Shown here piece by piece: positions 15,967 to 18,604 of a stretch of 18,604 nucleotides of DNA (positions are counted from its first letter, which is position 1; each line of letters opens with the position of its first letter). Under the pieces are notes generated by a model. It searched no databases. It saw nothing but the letters and a program-made list of their open reading frames with translations, and had not been told where the DNA came from. Source of the DNA: Perkinsus olseni (taxonomy: Eukaryota; Perkinsozoa; Perkinsida; Perkinsidae); assembly GCA_013115135.1 (NCBI GenBank), contig JABANP010000763.1:1-18604 (forward strand), given 5' to 3'. The position numbers and the translations under genes are program-made.

Positions 15967-17800
15967 ATGCGTCTAGCAACAGCTGCCTTATCAATCACTG
16001 GTCTCCTCAGCTACGCCTCTGCTGAGTTCTGTCAGCAACTCTGCGATTTCTACCCGGCTTGTCGTTTCTCGAAGCACAGCTCTTACACGAAGGACAACGG
16101 CGTTTGCGCTGGCTTCTACCATAAAGACAAAGGCTTCTGCTTCCAACCCACTGAGGGAGCTGCGTGTGATGACACTACGCTGAGGCCCGTCTTCGCTCCG
16201 AACGTTCGACATCAGCCCGGCAAGGTAGGCCCTCGGCGAGTCGCCTATCCGTATTCTTCCTCGACGCCTGTTTCTTGCGAGAATTCAGTGCAACCCTGCT
16301 CGTGTACAGGTGCTCATAATCTACACTGGAGGCACCATCGGTATGCAGCCCTTCGCCAACGGTACCCTCCATCCTGTTCCTGGCTACCTCACCCGTCAGA
16401 TCCACAGTCTACCCGAACTCCAGGCTACAGGGATGCCCACAGTTTCCGTAAGTTGGATGGTGCATCTCCTGCAGGGCTAGCATTCGACTGTTCTCTCAGG
16501 TCGTCGAATGGGAGAACCTGATCGATAGTTCCGACATGTCACCCGAGGGTTGGGCTGCCATGGCTAAGGTCAGCAGCGGTCAACCTCTCCTGTTTGAGTA
16601 GCCCCTCAGGCTGTTGAGGATAACTACGACGACTATGACGGCTTCGTCATCCTCCACGGCACTGATACCATGTCCTACACCTCGAGTGCCTTGTCATTCA
16701 TGTTCTCCAACTTGGCCAAGAGTGTCATCATAACCGGATCCATCCTTCCCTTCGATGAGCCCCACAGCGACGCTCGCCGTAACATCATCGCCTCCGTCCT
16801 CCTCGCAGGTGAGGTTGCCCCCCTCATGACGTCTCATCCATAGTACCTGCCAGGTTTGTACAACGTACCGGAAGTATCGATATTCTTCGGTACCCATCTC
16901 CTCCGTGGAAGCCGCTCGGTGAAGGTGAGACGACACTGTGCTCCGAGTATCCGTATCAGCTCAGCCACGGCACTCGCCGTACCACACTTCTACGTGATCA
17001 GTGTTGACTAGCTCCCTTCAGGTTGACAGTGGAGCCATTGAAGCGTTCGAGTCGCCCAAGTTCCCCGCCCTCGCTTCTATGAACGTCGGAGTCAATTTCC
17101 TGGAAACCTCCCTTCCCGCTCCGACTGGTCCCTTTGAGGTTCAGAAGGAGATGGAGAGCTCCCTTCTTGTCATGCGCATGGTGAGCAGCAAACAACAACC
17201 TCTCGAACTCTCGTGAGCGTAAATCGGCGAGGTGGAGCTCCGCCATTCTCTGCTTGGGCGATTGGTCTCTTCCTGTCAGTCGCCCGGCTTCGCTAACCTG
17301 GAGTCGTTGGCTCTCAGCGACGTGAAAGGTGTGGTACTCCTGCTCTACGGAACCGGCAACGCGCCTTCCAATCAACCTCATTTCACCAATTGGCTCCTCA
17401 AGTAAGTCCGTGTCGCATAGTGTCACCATATCTTCATTTCCGTCAGGCTCAAGGAACAAGGTATCCCTGTTATCGCAGTGTCACAGGTTGTCCGCGGAAC
17501 CGTTGCCTTGGCCGACTATGCGGCAGGTGCTCAGCTTCTGTCCCTCGGCCTCATCAGTGCCGGCGATATGACCGCCGAAGCCGCTATCGCCAAGCTCAGC
17601 TACCTCCTAGCAAGAGGCTACACTCAGGAGGAAATTGCCAACACCTTCGGCAAGTCGCTGAGAGGCGAGCTCACTGAGGTCAGTTCCCCTCCTGCCCTTC
17701 GCTGGAGAATCTTGCGTTATGTGCGACCTGTCTCCTTTTTCAGAATAACATCGCCGCCGATGATCCGTTCCGTGACTTGTCTTTCGATGTCTCTGAGTGA
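15967..17800 (+). CDS. Secreted L-asparaginase with Cys-rich N-terminal extension, nine exons, about 434 aa
   Basis: Hydrolyses L-asparagine to aspartate and ammonia. The exons are 15967-16224, 16310-16447, 16500-16568, 16610-16808, 16854-16924, 17022-17180, 17280-17401, 17447-17678 and 17744-17800. Introns are 41-99 bp, all GT-AG with agreeing phases. The ATG at 15967 precedes a signal peptide (MRLATAALSITGLLSYASA). Residues 20-80 hold six cysteines (FCQQLC, YPAC, VCAG, GFCF, AACDD) and are not part of the enzyme fold. The catalytic domain then follows: YTGGTIGM (nucleophile Thr95), HGTDTM (Thr173/Asp174), PEVSIFFG, RGSRSVK (Lys245, the expected triad lysine) and QVVRGTVALADYAAGAQLL. This pattern is the type I/AsnA-like family. 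The usual TGSQ/TGAQ loop reads TGSIL here. The signal peptide implies secretion, perhaps to use host or environmental asparagine. Confidence 0.92.
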
Positions 17801-18604
17801 CCATCTACTGTCTATTAACGTTAATTGTATAAATCTAAGTCGGATCTCAGGATCCACATTACAGGTCTGACTAGGACCCGTGTTTCTCACTCTCGTTTCT
17901 ATCTTTGACTCTTGTCTGGCGTAATGCCTCAGTATCAGCCTACCCGTTGATACCACAACATGCGTTAGTAGTATCGCTGATGACGCTTGTTAATAATCAC
18001 CTCTTGCGTTGAGAGTCATAGTGAGCGATGGTGACCCGAACGAATGCCTAGCGTGGCCGACACTCAACAGCGAATGCAGCTGCATCGTCCAACTTCCGTG
18101 AGAAGTTCGACACTTCATGACGTGAAGTTCACGTGGCCTTACCGAGAGAACTTCACCTGAATCCACATTCCGCCCTGTCTCCTGTCGACAGCCGCGGCCC
18201 ATAAGTGCTCGTCCGAGAGCAGCGCGTAAGCAACGATATATTTGCCCTTGTGAGCAAGGACCAGAGGTACGAGAAGTGATGCACCGTACGAAGCATCCGA
18301 CAAAACTTGCAGAGGGAGATCCTCATATAAGCCTCGGGGCGCTAAACGGCGAAGGGAAGGACGCGGGCTGAAAAAAAACTCGGAGCTCTGCTCGCTTCAA
18401 ACTCTCTTCTTGGCCCGCGCGTGAAGGCCTGCTGTGAAGGTCATGCTGGCGTTACCGTGACGCCGATCCGCCATTGCTCATCGTCAAGCGTCACTCCCGG
18501 GTTGTTCCTACCGATCTAGCGTAGTCGGAGAGGAGAGTAGTTGCTGTTCTCGATAGGCTCCCTCGGCGTTGGACTACAGCAGTTTTCTCCTGGGTTCCAC
18601 GTCG
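17801..18604. other. 3' flank of asparaginase, no gene seen
   Basis: The only structure noted is a 15-nt palindrome, ACGTGAA-G-TTCACGT (18120-18134), within a cluster of GAAGTTC/GAACTTC words at about 18100-18157. A CATATAAG sequence at about 18324 followed by GC-rich DNA could belong to a promoter of a gene beyond the window. No ORF has convincing composition. Confidence 0.4.

Noticed and set aside
1..18604. Bacterial origin, operons, CRISPR or phage content
   Set aside because: Spliced asparaginase with nine exons, no ribosome-binding sites or operon spacing, and no regularly spaced direct repeats.

Overview
The window looks like nuclear DNA of a compact-genome protist, most likely a perkinsid alveolate (Perkinsus-like). 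Genes lie on both strands. They are cut by many very short GT-AG introns, several of only 32-49 bp. A secreted L-asparaginase is split over nine exons. A family of signal-peptide proteins occurs in a tandem cluster, and there are no bacterial operon features. The species assignment is inference; no rRNA or other taxonomic marker is present.

Layout. 1-390: a small plus-strand ORF. 388-691: a 300-bp perfect-armed foldback element (MITE) with TA target duplication. 757-1858, minus: an unrecognised five-exon gene and a proline-rich terminal exon. 2337-3905, minus: secreted paralogue A. 4248-5402 (perhaps to 5489), minus: an unrecognised multi-exon gene, preceded by a (CAG)13 tract. 5612-6502, minus: the 3' part of a coiled-coil plus transmembrane gene. 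6574-7210, minus: a broken copy of a small secreted-protein gene. 7292-9316, minus: secreted paralogue B. 9700-10020, plus: a possible exon. 10021-11933: non-coding sequence rich in palindromes. 11934-12566, minus: an apparently intact four-exon copy of the small secreted-protein gene. 12763-14085, minus: secreted paralogue C, frameshifted near its 3' end. 14086-15966: no convincing gene. 15967-17800, plus: L-asparaginase. 17801-18604: no gene seen.

The main biological interest is the A/B/C family. Each protein has an N-terminal signal peptide, one or two copies of a roughly 135-residue domain (PGxYxG...ATxxT...CWPDM...RIPFC...CP), a long charged low-complexity linker, and a C-terminal domain. 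In B and C the linker carries a nuclear-localisation-like KRKR cluster. The last ~50 codons and the start of the 3' UTR are almost identical in all three genes although the rest has diverged, which suggests gene conversion. B and C are each followed by a copy of the small spliced secreted-protein gene, so a two-gene unit was duplicated about 5.4 kb apart. Signal peptides, array expansion, decay of individual copies and homogenised 3' ends together resemble a parasite effector or surface-protein family. That function is inferred, not shown.

All splice sites were placed by eye from GT-AG signals and phase agreement. No transcripts or database searches were available.
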